Of a stretch of DNA of 64,000 bases, positions 8,046-15,912 are shown piece by piece. A program made the translations under genes and the position numbers. The notes beneath the pieces were generated by a model, which had not been told where the DNA came from, did not search any database, and worked only from the letters and a program-made list of their open reading frames with translations. The DNA comes from Bin125 sp026705025 (GTDB lineage: Bacteria; Chloroflexota; Dehalococcoidia; Bin125): assembly GCA_026705025.1 (NCBI GenBank), contig JAPPBN010000046.1, forward strand, positions 185,779 to 249,778, in the 5' to 3' direction. Within the stretch, counting starts at the first letter, position 1; each line of letters starts with the position of its first letter.

Positions 8046-9536
8046 ATGACCTCACGACGTCGAGCCAAGATCGTCGCCACCCTCGGCCCCGCCTCCAGCG
8101 AACCGGACACCGTCCTCGAACTCGTCAACGCCGGACTTGACGTCGCCCGGATCAACTTCTCGCACGGCGACGAGACCTCATGGATGCGCGCCGTCGAGTC
8201 CGTCCGCCAGGCCCAGGCGGCGACCGGCAAGCCGGTCGCCATCCTCGGCGACCTTCAGGGCCCCAAGATCCGCATCGGCTTGGTGCCCGACGGCACCGAA
8301 ATCGCGCGCGGCGAACGAGTCGACATCGTCGTCTGCAGCGACGCAGACGCCTCCTTCACAGAAGACAGCTTGACCGTCAGTTGCAGCTACGCAGCCCTCG
8401 TCGAAGAGCTCGAGGTCGGAGGCCGCGTCTATCTGCGCGACGGCGAACTCGACCTCCTGGTCGAAGAAATCGACGGCAATCGCATCCGTACCACGGTGCG
8501 CGGCGGAGGACTACTCACCGCTCGCGCCGGTCTACACGCGCCCGGAGCGGGCCAGCGTCTGCCCGCTGTGACCGACCAGGACCGCGAGCACATTGGCTTC
8601 GCCGTCCGGCACGGCTTCGATTTCCTCGCGCTGTCCTTCGTCCGCAGCGCCCTCGACCTCGCCGAAGCCGGCGCCGCCGTGCACGCCGCAGGCGGTGAGG
8701 TCCCGTTCATCGCCAAAATCGAAACCATCTCCGCCATCGACGACCTGCAGGAGATCATCGCCGTCTCCGACGGCGTCATGGTCGCCCGCGGCGACCTGGG
8801 CGTCGAAGTTGGCCCGGCCGAAGTGCCCGTGCTCCAGCGACAGATCATCGAAGCCGCCGGACGCGCCCTGCTGCCGGTCATCATCGCCACTCAGATGCTC
8901 GAGTCGATGGTCCAACGCCAGCGTCCGACCCGCGCCGAGGCCTCCGATGTCGCCAACGCCGTCTGGGACGGCGCCGACGCCCTCATGCTCTCCGCCGAAA
9001 CCGCAGTCGGACGCCATCCCGTAGAAGTCGTGGCGATGATGGATGACATTATCCACCGCGCCGAAACCGGCGACGCCGGCCGCACCGCCGTCGCCCATTC
9101 GATCGAACTCAAGGCCGACGCCGCTCGCACCATTGCCGTCGCGGTCGCCGCTGCCGTCGAACAACACCCCCAGGTCAAGGCCGTCATCGTCTTCACGATC
9201 AGCGGACGCTCCGGACGACTCATCTCCCACGTCCGGCTCCCCGTCCCCGTCCTCGTGCTCGCGCCCGACGACACAACCCTGCAGCGCCTCGCCCTCATGT
9301 GGGGCGTCCTCCCGCGCCACTGCCCGCCGCCGACCGACATCGACCGGATGCTCCAGGAAGTCGAACGAGCCGCCGTCGACACCCTCGATCTCACCCCCGG
9401 CGACCAGATCGTCCTCACCGGAGGATTCCCCCTCGGCCAGGGAGAACCCACCAACTTCCTCAAACTCCACCAGATCCCACCCTCCGCCCCCTCTCCCCTT
9501 CCTACCCCCTCTCCCTCTGGGAGAGGGCTGGGGTGA
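8046..9536 (+). CDS. pyk: Pyruvate kinase
   Basis: A 496-residue glycolytic enzyme that converts phosphoenolpyruvate and ADP to pyruvate and ATP. Diagnostic blocks are ATLGPAS at the N-terminus, RINFSHG, the signature IAKIETISAIDDL with the catalytic Lys, MVARGDLGVE, TQMLESM and PTRAEASDVANAVWDG, followed by the C-terminal allosteric domain (about residues 345-470). The final residues, PTPSPSGRGLG, and the TGA stop are encoded by a family A hairpin repeat, so the native end probably lay near QGEPTNFLKL. No extra C-terminal PEP-binding-type domain is present. A glutaredoxin-like gene follows. Confidence 0.96.
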   Translation: MTSRRRAKIVATLGPASSEPDTVLELVNAGLDVARINFSHGDETSWMRAVESVRQAQAATGKPVAILGDLQGPKIRIGLVPDGTEIARGERVDIVVCSDADASFTEDSLTVSCSYAALVEELEVGGRVYLRDGELDLLVEEIDGNRIRTTVRGGGLLTARAGLHAPGAGQRLPAVTDQDREHIGFAVRHGFDFLALSFVRSALDLAEAGAAVHAAGGEVPFIAKIETISAIDDLQEIIAVSDGVMVARGDLGVEVGPAEVPVLQRQIIEAAGRALLPVIIATQMLESMVQRQRPTRAEASDVANAVWDGADALMLSAETAVGRHPVEVVAMMDDIIHRAETGDAGRTAVAHSIELKADAARTIAVAVAAAVEQHPQVKAVIVFTISGRSGRLISHVRLPVPVLVLAPDDTTLQRLALMWGVLPRHCPPPTDIDRMLQEVERAAVDTLDLTPGDQIVLTGGFPLGQGEPTNFLKLHQIPPSAPSPLPTPSPSGRGLG

Positions 9537-9540
9537 GGGT
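9505..9540 (+). repeat. Family A repeat overlapping the pyk 3' end
   Basis: CCCCCTCTCCC-TCT-GGGAGAGGG, then CTGGGGTGAGGGT. The element supplies the last codons and the TGA stop of pyk (9534-9536). Confidence 0.8.
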
Positions 9541-9586
9541 CCCCGAGACCATGCATAATGATCACCACACCCCCAGGAGAGCCCAC

Positions 9587-9973
9587 ATGACCGACACACC
9601 ATCCGAACTCGACATCCAAATCGGCGACGCCTGCGAAATCGACCCCGCCGCCGGCCCCATCCAGGCAACGGACAACATCGGAGAATCCGACCGCGACGTT
9701 CTCCTCTACGTCAACGCCTGGTGTGGCGACTGCCGTCGCGCCATCCGCTTCCTCGACGAATACGAGATCCCCTACCGCGCCATCGACCTCGACGACCATC
9801 CCGAAGCCGCCGATATCGTCGAGGCCCTCAATCGCGGCAGTCGCTCAGTCCCCACCATCCTGGTCGACGGTGAACACGTCGCCACCGAGCCCAGCCGCAC
9901 CGAGCTGGCGTCGATCTTCGGCATCCGGGAAGAAGTCTCCGGAGGAGTCCTCGGCCGTTTCCGGCGTTCCTAG
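9587..9973 (+). CDS. Glutaredoxin-like thiol-disulfide oxidoreductase
   Basis: A 128-residue protein with a thioredoxin fold of the glutaredoxin/mycoredoxin type. A non-conserved 35-residue N-terminus precedes the redox strand VLLYVNAWCGDCRRA, with the CGDC active site. Then come a DDHPEAADIVEALN helix and the cis-proline segment SVPTILVDG. It probably reduces protein or low-molecular-weight disulfides in the cytosol. AGGAG at 9575-9579 sets ATG 9587. Its stop interlocks with that of the convergent tupC gene in a CTAG at 9970-9973. The redox partner is not identifiable here. Confidence 0.85.
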   Translation: MTDTPSELDIQIGDACEIDPAAGPIQATDNIGESDRDVLLYVNAWCGDCRRAIRFLDEYEIPYRAIDLDDHPEAADIVEALNRGSRSVPTILVDGEHVATEPSRTELASIFGIREEVSGGVLGRFRRS

Positions 9974-11046
9974 TCCGAGTCTTCAATCACATGCACATCC
10001 GCGGGTGAGATCCTCGCCGTTACCTCGTCGCCAACCGATAGTCCCAACTCGTCCCAGGTGGCCACCGGAACGTCGGCCGTCAGCGTTAGGCGCCCGCTCG
10101 TCAGGTTGCTCCGTACGACCGGTCCTCGCGGCCTGACTGTCCGAACGGTCGCCTGAAGCTGGTTGCCGCTGCCGTCACCGTCTCGCGAGAGCACAATCCG
10201 TTCAGGACGAACGCACAGCGTCGCCGGCGCCCCGAGCGCGACGGACTTCGACGTTGATGCGAGCCGCACCCCGCTGGCTCGATAGACGCCGGACTCCGAA
10301 CGTTGACCCGGCCAGACATTCTCCATCCCCACGAATTCGGCGACGGCGCGGTCTGCCGGTCGCTCGAATACCTCGGCCGGCGGGCCCGTCTGGCGCAGAC
10401 CTCCGCCGATCAACAGGGCCGCGTGGTCGCCCAGTCGAAGCGCCTCATCACGATCGTGCGTCACCAGCACCGTCGTCGGCTTGGTCTCCGAAACGATCTC
10501 GGCAAAGTCCTCCAGCAATCCCTCGCGCGTCGGAGCATCCACACCGGCGAACGGCTCATCGAGCAGCAGCACTTCAGGCTGCGAGGCAAACGCCCGGGCC
10601 AGGCTCACCCGCTGCGCCTCGCCTCCGGAGAGTTGTCGCGCGTGCCGTCTGGCCAGCGAAGCAATCCCAAAGCGCTCCAACCAGTGGTCAGACAACTCCC
10701 TCCGCCGCTGCCGATTCACGCCTCGCAGCCGCAGCGGCAACTCGACATTCGACTGGACCGACATGCTTAGCAACAACGGCTCCTGGAACGCCGCCGCCAT
10801 CCGCCGCCGCGTCCCCACCGGATCGGAATCCATCCGCTCGCCGTCGAGCAACAGGCTGCCGCTACTCGGATGCAGGACCAGCTGCAACGCGCCCAGCAAC
10901 GTCGACTTGCCCGATCCGTTCGGTCCGATCATCACCGTGACCAGTCCGCGTGGAATGTCGAGCGAGTTGATCTCCAGCACCGTCACCCCGCCGCGCTGCA
11001 CGACCAGATCCCGAATCTCCAGGTGGGCATCCGGCGAAGAAGTCAT
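9970..11046 (-). CDS. tupC: ABC transporter ATP-binding protein, tungstate/molybdate type
   Basis: A 358-residue ABC ATPase. It has Walker A GPNGSGKST, signature LSGGEAQRVSLARA, Walker B LLLDEPFAGVD and the switch histidine in LVTHDRDEA. Beyond residue 235 a C-terminal regulatory region resembles the TOBE/MOP fold of molybdate- and tungstate-type ATPases. It energises the permease encoded just upstream. Its ATG overlaps the permease stop by 4 bases (ATGA), so the two are translationally coupled. It is the last gene of the minus-strand cysD-cysN-tupA-tupB-tupC cluster. Specificity rests on the TupA-like receptor and is inferred. Confidence 0.85.
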   Translation of the reverse strand: MTSSPDAHLEIRDLVVQRGGVTVLEINSLDIPRGLVTVMIGPNGSGKSTLLGALQLVLHPSSGSLLLDGERMDSDPVGTRRRMAAAFQEPLLLSMSVQSNVELPLRLRGVNRQRRRELSDHWLERFGIASLARRHARQLSGGEAQRVSLARAFASQPEVLLLDEPFAGVDAPTREGLLEDFAEIVSETKPTTVLVTHDRDEALRLGDHAALLIGGGLRQTGPPAEVFERPADRAVAEFVGMENVWPGQRSESGVYRASGVRLASTSKSVALGAPATLCVRPERIVLSRDGDGSGNQLQATVRTVRPRGPVVRSNLTSGRLTLTADVPVATWDELGLSVGDEVTARISPADVHVIEDSD

Positions 11047-11741
11047 GTGACCGGCCGACGCTGCTGGACCGCCGTCAGAACCAGGTTGACCAGGAAGGCC
11101 AGCACGACCAGCACCAACGACAGCGCGATCGCCACCTCAAAATTGCCGCGCCCGGTTTCGAGCACCGTCGCGGTGGTCAGAACCCGAGTCTCGCCCGCCA
11201 GGTTGCCGCCGACCTGCATCGAGGCGCCAACCTCCGATATCGCCGCCCCGAATCCCGCCATCACCGCAGCCAGCAGCCCCAATCGTGTCTCACGGACCAG
11301 CAGCCAGAGCACCTGCATCCGATTCGCCCCCATCGCCCACATCTGCCCAATCAATCGCGGATTCACAGACTGGATCGAGGCGAGCGAAAACCCGACGACC
11401 AGAGGCAGGCTGAGCAGGAACTGCGCCACGACCATCGCGGTCGGCGTGTAGATCAGATTCAAGTCGCCAAGCGGACCGGTCCGCCAGAGGATCAGCGCGA
11501 CCAGCAGGCCGATCACGACGGGCGGCATCCCCATGCCCGTGTTCACCGCAGCGACGATCAGCCCTCGGCCCCAGAACCGCCTCAATGCCAGTACGGCGCC
11601 CGTGGGAATGCCGATCAGCAGCGCAATGGCCGTCGCCGCCGACGAAATCGCCAGGGTGCGCAACGTGATCTCGATGATCTCCCTGTCGCCGGCCCACCAC
11701 AGCCGCGCCGCCTCACGGATCCCGTCCCAGATCAAGTCCAT
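11043..11741 (-). CDS. tupB: ABC transporter permease, tungstate type
   Basis: A 232-residue inner-membrane permease with about five or six hydrophobic segments. The cytoplasmic coupling-helix region reads MGANRMQVLWLLVRETRLGLLAAVMAG in pieces, beginning near residue 135, equivalent to the EAA loop of binding-protein-dependent permeases. The GMGMPPVVIGLLV segment is typical of the TupB family (COG4662-like). It forms the membrane channel with the TupC ATPase and receives substrate from TupA. The start lies 28 bases after the tupA stop. Confidence 0.85.
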   Translation of the reverse strand: MDLIWDGIREAARLWWAGDREIIEITLRTLAISSAATAIALLIGIPTGAVLALRRFWGRGLIVAAVNTGMGMPPVVIGLLVALILWRTGPLGDLNLIYTPTAMVVAQFLLSLPLVVGFSLASIQSVNPRLIGQMWAMGANRMQVLWLLVRETRLGLLAAVMAGFGAAISEVGASMQVGGNLAGETRVLTTATVLETGRGNFEVAIALSLVLVVLAFLVNLVLTAVQQRRPVT

Positions 11742-11769
11742 GCGGCGATCCTAATGGCGCTCGCCCCGC

Positions 11770-12657
11770 TCAGTTGGCGGCGCCTCCGCGCGCGGAAATC
11801 CCCTCTTCGGTCTCTCCCGCAGCCGGAATGAACAGCGGCTGCCCGTACCGCTCGCGCAGATAGTCGCCGATCATCGCCTGGATGTCGTCTCGGGTGAGGA
11901 ACGCCGAGAAGGCTTGGGCAGCGACAACGTTGATGCGTCCCTTGTCGCCATCCACTTCCATCACGCTGTAGAAGTTCAATAGCCGCGGGTCACCCTCGAC
12001 CAGCGGTCTCAGGCCGGCAAGATCTTCCGACAGTGCCAGGAACGTCCCCCGATCCGTCAGGGCGTAGGCGCCACGCTGATTCGCCACCGTCAGCGTTGCC
12101 GACATCCCCTGACCGACGTCGAGATACCAATCGTGCGACTCGCTGCTCGGCGACAGTCCAGCGTCCGACCACAGGACCAGCTCCTTCTTGTGGGTCCCGC
12201 TGTCATCACCGCGCGACGCGAAGGTGGCGCCCGACTCGGCAATCGTCCGCAGCGCCGCCGACACGTCCGTCAGCCCGGCGACACCCGCTGGATCCTCTGC
12301 TGGCCCCACGACCACAAAATCGTTATACGCTACAAGTGTTCTACTAATCACATCGCCCGCCTGCAGCAGCTGTAGCTCGGCTGCCGGCGCATGAGTCAGG
12401 AGCACATCCGCATTACCTTCGACGCCCATCCGCAACGCAGCTCCCGTGCCTACGGCGATGATCTTTACCGTGATCGCTTCCTCGGCTTCGAAGATCGGCA
12501 CCAATTGATCCAACAGTCCCGAGTCGTTGAGCGAAGTCGTCGTGGCGAGAATCAGTTCGTCTTCGTTGTATCCCGGATCGCCGCTGCAAGCAGCAGTGAG
12601 CCCGAACAGCACGAACCCGACCAGCGCGAACCAGCCCAGCACGAGCGCTCGGCTCAT
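11770..12657 (-). CDS. tupA: Tungstate-type ABC transporter substrate-binding lipoprotein
   Basis: A 295-residue periplasmic receptor of the TupA family (COG2998). The N-terminus is a lipoprotein signal ending in LTAAC. Mature sequence begins with the family-typical ILATTTSLNDSGLLDQLVP, followed by AVGTGAALRMGVEGNADVLLTHAP, NDFVVVGPAEDPAG and FASRGDDSGTHKKE, which includes anion-contacting Ser/Thr and Arg positions of TupA/WtpA proteins. It is expected to bind tungstate, possibly molybdate. Linkage to cysDN, 27 bases upstream, raises the alternative that a sulfur oxyanion is the ligand. Confidence 0.88.
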   Translation of the reverse strand: MSRALVLGWFALVGFVLFGLTAACSGDPGYNEDELILATTTSLNDSGLLDQLVPIFEAEEAITVKIIAVGTGAALRMGVEGNADVLLTHAPAAELQLLQAGDVISRTLVAYNDFVVVGPAEDPAGVAGLTDVSAALRTIAESGATFASRGDDSGTHKKELVLWSDAGLSPSSESHDWYLDVGQGMSATLTVANQRGAYALTDRGTFLALSEDLAGLRPLVEGDPRLLNFYSVMEVDGDKGRINVVAAQAFSAFLTRDDIQAMIGDYLRERYGQPLFIPAAGETEEGISARGGAAN

Positions 12658-12684
12658 CGGACCTCCCAGGAGTCGCTATTCGAC

Positions 12685-13989
12685 CTACTCGCCGGCGGTG
12701 ATCATTCCCGCGCCAACGGTCGCGGACGTCGCCTCATCGATCAGGATGAATGCGCCGGTTTCTCGCGATTCATCGTATGGGTCGACCGACAGTGGCGCCA
12801 TGAGCCGCAGCCGCACGCGGCCGATTTCATTCAGCGACAGCTGCGAGGCCGTCAGGTCGTACTCGAGCGTATTGACATCCAGTCGCGCGCCGACCTCTTC
12901 GACCAGCGCCCGCGTCGTCTGCGTGGTGTGCTTGACCACCAGTCGGTCGCGCTCACGAAGCGGGACCCGCTCGCTCATCCAGCAGACGTGTGCATCGATC
13001 GAGCTCGCGGCGATCGGCGGGTGATCCGCCCCAACGATCATCGAGCCGCGACGGATGTCCAACTGGTCCGTCAACCGCACGGTCACCGCCATTGGCGGCG
13101 TGGCCTCGGCCAGCTCATGGTCGAATGCGTCAATTCCCGCCACTGTCGTCTCAGCGCCCGAGGGCATCACCTTGACCCGGTCGCCAACCCGCAGCACGCC
13201 CGAAGCCATCGTGCCGGCGTAACCGCGGTAGTCGTGATACGCCTCTCGCAGAGGCCGGACGACGTACTGCACCGGAAACCGGGAAGCGTGATGTTGCGGC
13301 GGTTCCGACGCCTCAAGTGTCTCCAACAACTCCAACAGCGGCGGGCCCGAATACCACGACATGTTCTGAGACGGTTCCACGACCCAGTCGCCAAGCTTCG
13401 CCGAGATCGGAATCGCCTGCACATCCGTCACGCCCATCCGACCCGCAAAACGCGTCAGCTCTTCCGAGATGGCAACGAAGACCGATCGATCCCAATCAAC
13501 CAGGTCCATCTTGTTGACGCACAGCACAAAGTGCCGAATGCCGAGCAGATTGGACAGATATGCGTGACGACGGGTCTGTTCCAGAACTCCGCGTCGGGCA
13601 TCGACCAGCAGGAGCGCAGCGTCGGCGGTCGATGCTCCGGTCACCATGTTCCGCGTGTACTGCACGTGACCGGGAGTATCGGCGAGGATGAACTTCCGCC
13701 GCGGTGTCGAGAAGTAGCGGTACGCGACATCGATTGTGATGCCCTGTTCGCGCTCAGAGCGCAGGCCGTCGGTCAGGTAGGCCAGGTTGACGTCGTCCTC
13801 GCCCCGCGTGCGAGAGGACCGTTCAATCGCTTCCATCTGGTCGATGAATGTCTGCTTGGAATCGAACAGCAATCGGCCAATCAGCGTCGACTTGCCATCG
13901 TCGACCGAACCCGCCGTGGCCAGGCGCAACAGCGTCCGTTGATCGGGACCAAGCGGATCGAGCGGGTCGGCCCATGATGCCGTCGTCAC
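12685..13989 (-). CDS. cysN: Sulfate adenylyltransferase, GTPase subunit
   Basis: A 434-residue elongation-factor-like GTPase that drives APS synthesis by the CysD subunit. P-loop GSVDDGKSTLIGRLLFD, the DTPGH switch and NKMDL guanine motif are present, followed by two beta-barrel domains. There is no CysC (APS kinase) fusion, as the sequence ends at about the length of CysN alone. It starts on the last base of the cysD stop, indicating coupling. Sulfate activation here could feed assimilation or sulfation; APS kinase, reductase and sulfite reductase genes are not in the window. Confidence 0.96.
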   Translation of the reverse strand: MTTASWADPLDPLGPDQRTLLRLATAGSVDDGKSTLIGRLLFDSKQTFIDQMEAIERSSRTRGEDDVNLAYLTDGLRSEREQGITIDVAYRYFSTPRRKFILADTPGHVQYTRNMVTGASTADAALLLVDARRGVLEQTRRHAYLSNLLGIRHFVLCVNKMDLVDWDRSVFVAISEELTRFAGRMGVTDVQAIPISAKLGDWVVEPSQNMSWYSGPPLLELLETLEASEPPQHHASRFPVQYVVRPLREAYHDYRGYAGTMASGVLRVGDRVKVMPSGAETTVAGIDAFDHELAEATPPMAVTVRLTDQLDIRRGSMIVGADHPPIAASSIDAHVCWMSERVPLRERDRLVVKHTTQTTRALVEEVGARLDVNTLEYDLTASQLSLNEIGRVRLRLMAPLSVDPYDESRETGAFILIDEATSATVGAGMITAGE

Positions 13990-14912
13990 TAGAAATACCC
14001 CTCGCGCTTCCGATCCTCCATCGCCGCCTCCGAGAAACGGTCATCCGCACGCGTCTCACCCCGCTCGGTGATCCGTGTCGCCGCAATCTCGGCCACAACC
14101 GCCTCAAGCGTCTCCGCCTCCGACAGCACGCCCGCCGTGCAGGTCATGTCGCCCACGGTGCGGAATCGCACTCGAGCGTCGAACGGGTCCTCGCCGGGCA
14201 ATCGCGGGACGAATTCGGAGGCCGGAAACAGCATGCCGTCGCGCTTGAACATCGCTCGTTCATGGGCGAAGTAGATCGACGGGATCTCCAGATCTTCGCG
14301 CTTGATGTACTGCCAGACATCCAGCTCGGTCCAGTTCGACAGCGGGAACGCGCGAATGTGTTCGCCCCGAGTCAGCTTCCCGTTGTAGAGATTCCACAGC
14401 TCGGGACGCTGATTGGACGGGTCCCATTGCCCGAACGCGTCGCGGAACGAGAAGATCCGCTCTTTGGCGCGCGCCTTCTCCTCGTCCCGCCGCGCGCCGC
14501 CGAACAGCGCGTCGAAGTTGTGCTCTAGAACGGCGTCGAGCAAGGTGACGGTTTGCAGCCGATTGCGGGACGCTCGCGGCCCGGTCTCCTCAACGACGCG
14601 ACCCTGATCGATCGAGTCCTGCACCGAGGCGACAATCAACTCGACATCCAACTCAGCGACACGGCGGTCGCGAAACTCAATCGCCTCAGGGAAATTGTGG
14701 CCCGTGTCGACGTGCATCACCGGGAACGGAATCCGCGCCGGCCAGAACGCCTTCTCGGCCAGGCGCAGCATCACAATCGAGTCCTTGCCGCCCGAGAACA
14801 ACAGGCAGGGCCGCTCCAGCTCGGCAGCGACCTCGCGGATGATGTGAATGCCCTCAGCCTCAAGCCAGGACAGCGTGTCCAGTGCCGCCGGTCGCGTCGC
14901 CGTCGTGGTCAT
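13989..14912 (-). CDS. cysD: Sulfate adenylyltransferase subunit 2
   Basis: A 307-residue ATP pyrophosphatase-fold enzyme that forms adenosine 5'-phosphosulfate from ATP and sulfate. The PP-loop LLFSGGKDSIVML lies near residue 40, then MHVDTGHNFPEAIEFRD, the Arg-rich GGARRDEEKARAKERIFSFRD block, and the family C-terminus GYF. I prefer ATG 14912 over an upstream ATG at 14939, because GAGGA is positioned 8 bases before it and family homology begins there. It is the first gene of the cysDN-tupABC cluster and is divergent from the MOSC gene; a palindrome lies between them. Confidence 0.96.
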   Translation of the reverse strand: MTTTATRPAALDTLSWLEAEGIHIIREVAAELERPCLLFSGGKDSIVMLRLAEKAFWPARIPFPVMHVDTGHNFPEAIEFRDRRVAELDVELIVASVQDSIDQGRVVEETGPRASRNRLQTVTLLDAVLEHNFDALFGGARRDEEKARAKERIFSFRDAFGQWDPSNQRPELWNLYNGKLTRGEHIRAFPLSNWTELDVWQYIKREDLEIPSIYFAHERAMFKRDGMLFPASEFVPRLPGEDPFDARVRFRTVGDMTCTAGVLSEAETLEAVVAEIAATRITERGETRADDRFSEAAMEDRKREGYF

Positions 14913-14962
14913 GGGTTCCTCGCAGCACGTCAGCTTCAATCATGACAAACATTACTAGATCA

Positions 14963-14974
14963 CTCATATATGAG
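14963..14974. promoter_or_regulatory. Palindrome, candidate operator between cysD and the MOSC gene
   Basis: CTCATATATGAG is a perfect 12-bp palindrome in an AT-rich patch of the 133-base divergent intergenic region, with a second short palindrome GGTTACC at 14979-14985. Position suggests a shared operator. The regulator is unknown. Confidence 0.4.
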
Positions 14975-15045
14975 CATTGGTTACCCTGCGCGCCAGTGCA
15001 AGAAAACACACAGGTAACGCAACCTGCGAACGGAGCGGACGCGCC

Positions 15046-15912
15046 ATGTCGGTAGGAATCGTAACTCAGCTCTGGCGATATCCGGTGAAATCAATGGCGG
15101 GCGAGCAGCTTTCGGCTGCCGAGATCGATCAGAACGGAGTTGCCGGCGACCGTGGTTGGGCCGTCCGCGAAATCGAAGCCGACGTCACGCGCAACGCTCG
15201 GGAGATGCCCAAGCTGTTGCAGTTCGCCTCGGCCTACGCCGAATCCCCGAGTTTCGACCAGCGTTCGCCGGCGGTGACGATCACGACACCCGACAACGTG
15301 CAGGTCCAGTCCGCCGACGAGAATCGTGATCAACAGCTCAGCGAGATTCTGGGCCGCCCGGTCATGTTGACTCCGCTGCATCCTGCCGACGACCTCGCCT
15401 GGTACGCGCGTGCGCAGATCCCGGAGGGCGTCGACCCGATGCAGGCCCTGCGCCAGCTGATGGGGATGCAAGAGGACGATCCGCTACCCGATTTCTCGGG
15501 GCTGCCCCCGGATCTGCAAAACTTCTCGTCCCCACCCGGCACGTACTTCGACTGCTACCCGATCCACATCATGACGACGTCTTCCCTCAACACCCTGGCC
15601 GAAGCCGGCGGCGGCGAAGACGTTGACGTGCGGCGATTCCGGCCCAACGTCCTGATTGATACAGGCGACACCGAAGGATTGCTCGAGGTCGACTGGACCG
15701 GAAAGAAGCTGCGTCTGGGTGAGGTCGTGATCGAGCTACAGACGACCACCGTGCGCTGCTCGGTCCCGGCCCATGCCCAGCGGGACTTCGGCTCCAGCCG
15801 CGCCGTCGGCCGCGCGCTGATCGAGAACACCAAACAGCACCTGGGCAGCTACTGCAACGTGCTGCAAGGAGGAACGGTCAACGTCGGCGCCGATGTCGAG
15901 CTGATCGACTAG
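15046..15912 (+). CDS. MOSC domain-containing protein
   Basis: A 288-residue protein with an N-terminal MOSC beta-barrel (YPVKSMAGEQLSAAEI, GDRGWAV) and a C-terminal MOSC domain (about residues 150-288) containing the RFRPNVLID block and a conserved late Cys in VRCSVPAHAQ. MOSC proteins handle molybdenum-cofactor sulfur or act as Moco-dependent reductases such as YiiM and mARC. The central insertion with DPMQALRQLMG is not typical. Divergence from cysDN and a tungstate transporter supports a molybdo/tungsto-cofactor or sulfur link, but this is inference. GGAG lies upstream of ATG 15046. Confidence 0.85.
   Translation: MSVGIVTQLWRYPVKSMAGEQLSAAEIDQNGVAGDRGWAVREIEADVTRNAREMPKLLQFASAYAESPSFDQRSPAVTITTPDNVQVQSADENRDQQLSEILGRPVMLTPLHPADDLAWYARAQIPEGVDPMQALRQLMGMQEDDPLPDFSGLPPDLQNFSSPPGTYFDCYPIHIMTTSSLNTLAEAGGGEDVDVRRFRPNVLIDTGDTEGLLEVDWTGKKLRLGEVVIELQTTTVRCSVPAHAQRDFGSSRAVGRALIENTKQHLGSYCNVLQGGTVNVGADVELID

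Noticed and set aside
12391..13977. Long open frame opposite cysN and tupA
   Set aside because: It is a GC-driven antisense frame of well-supported genes, with no recognisable domains and no RBS.
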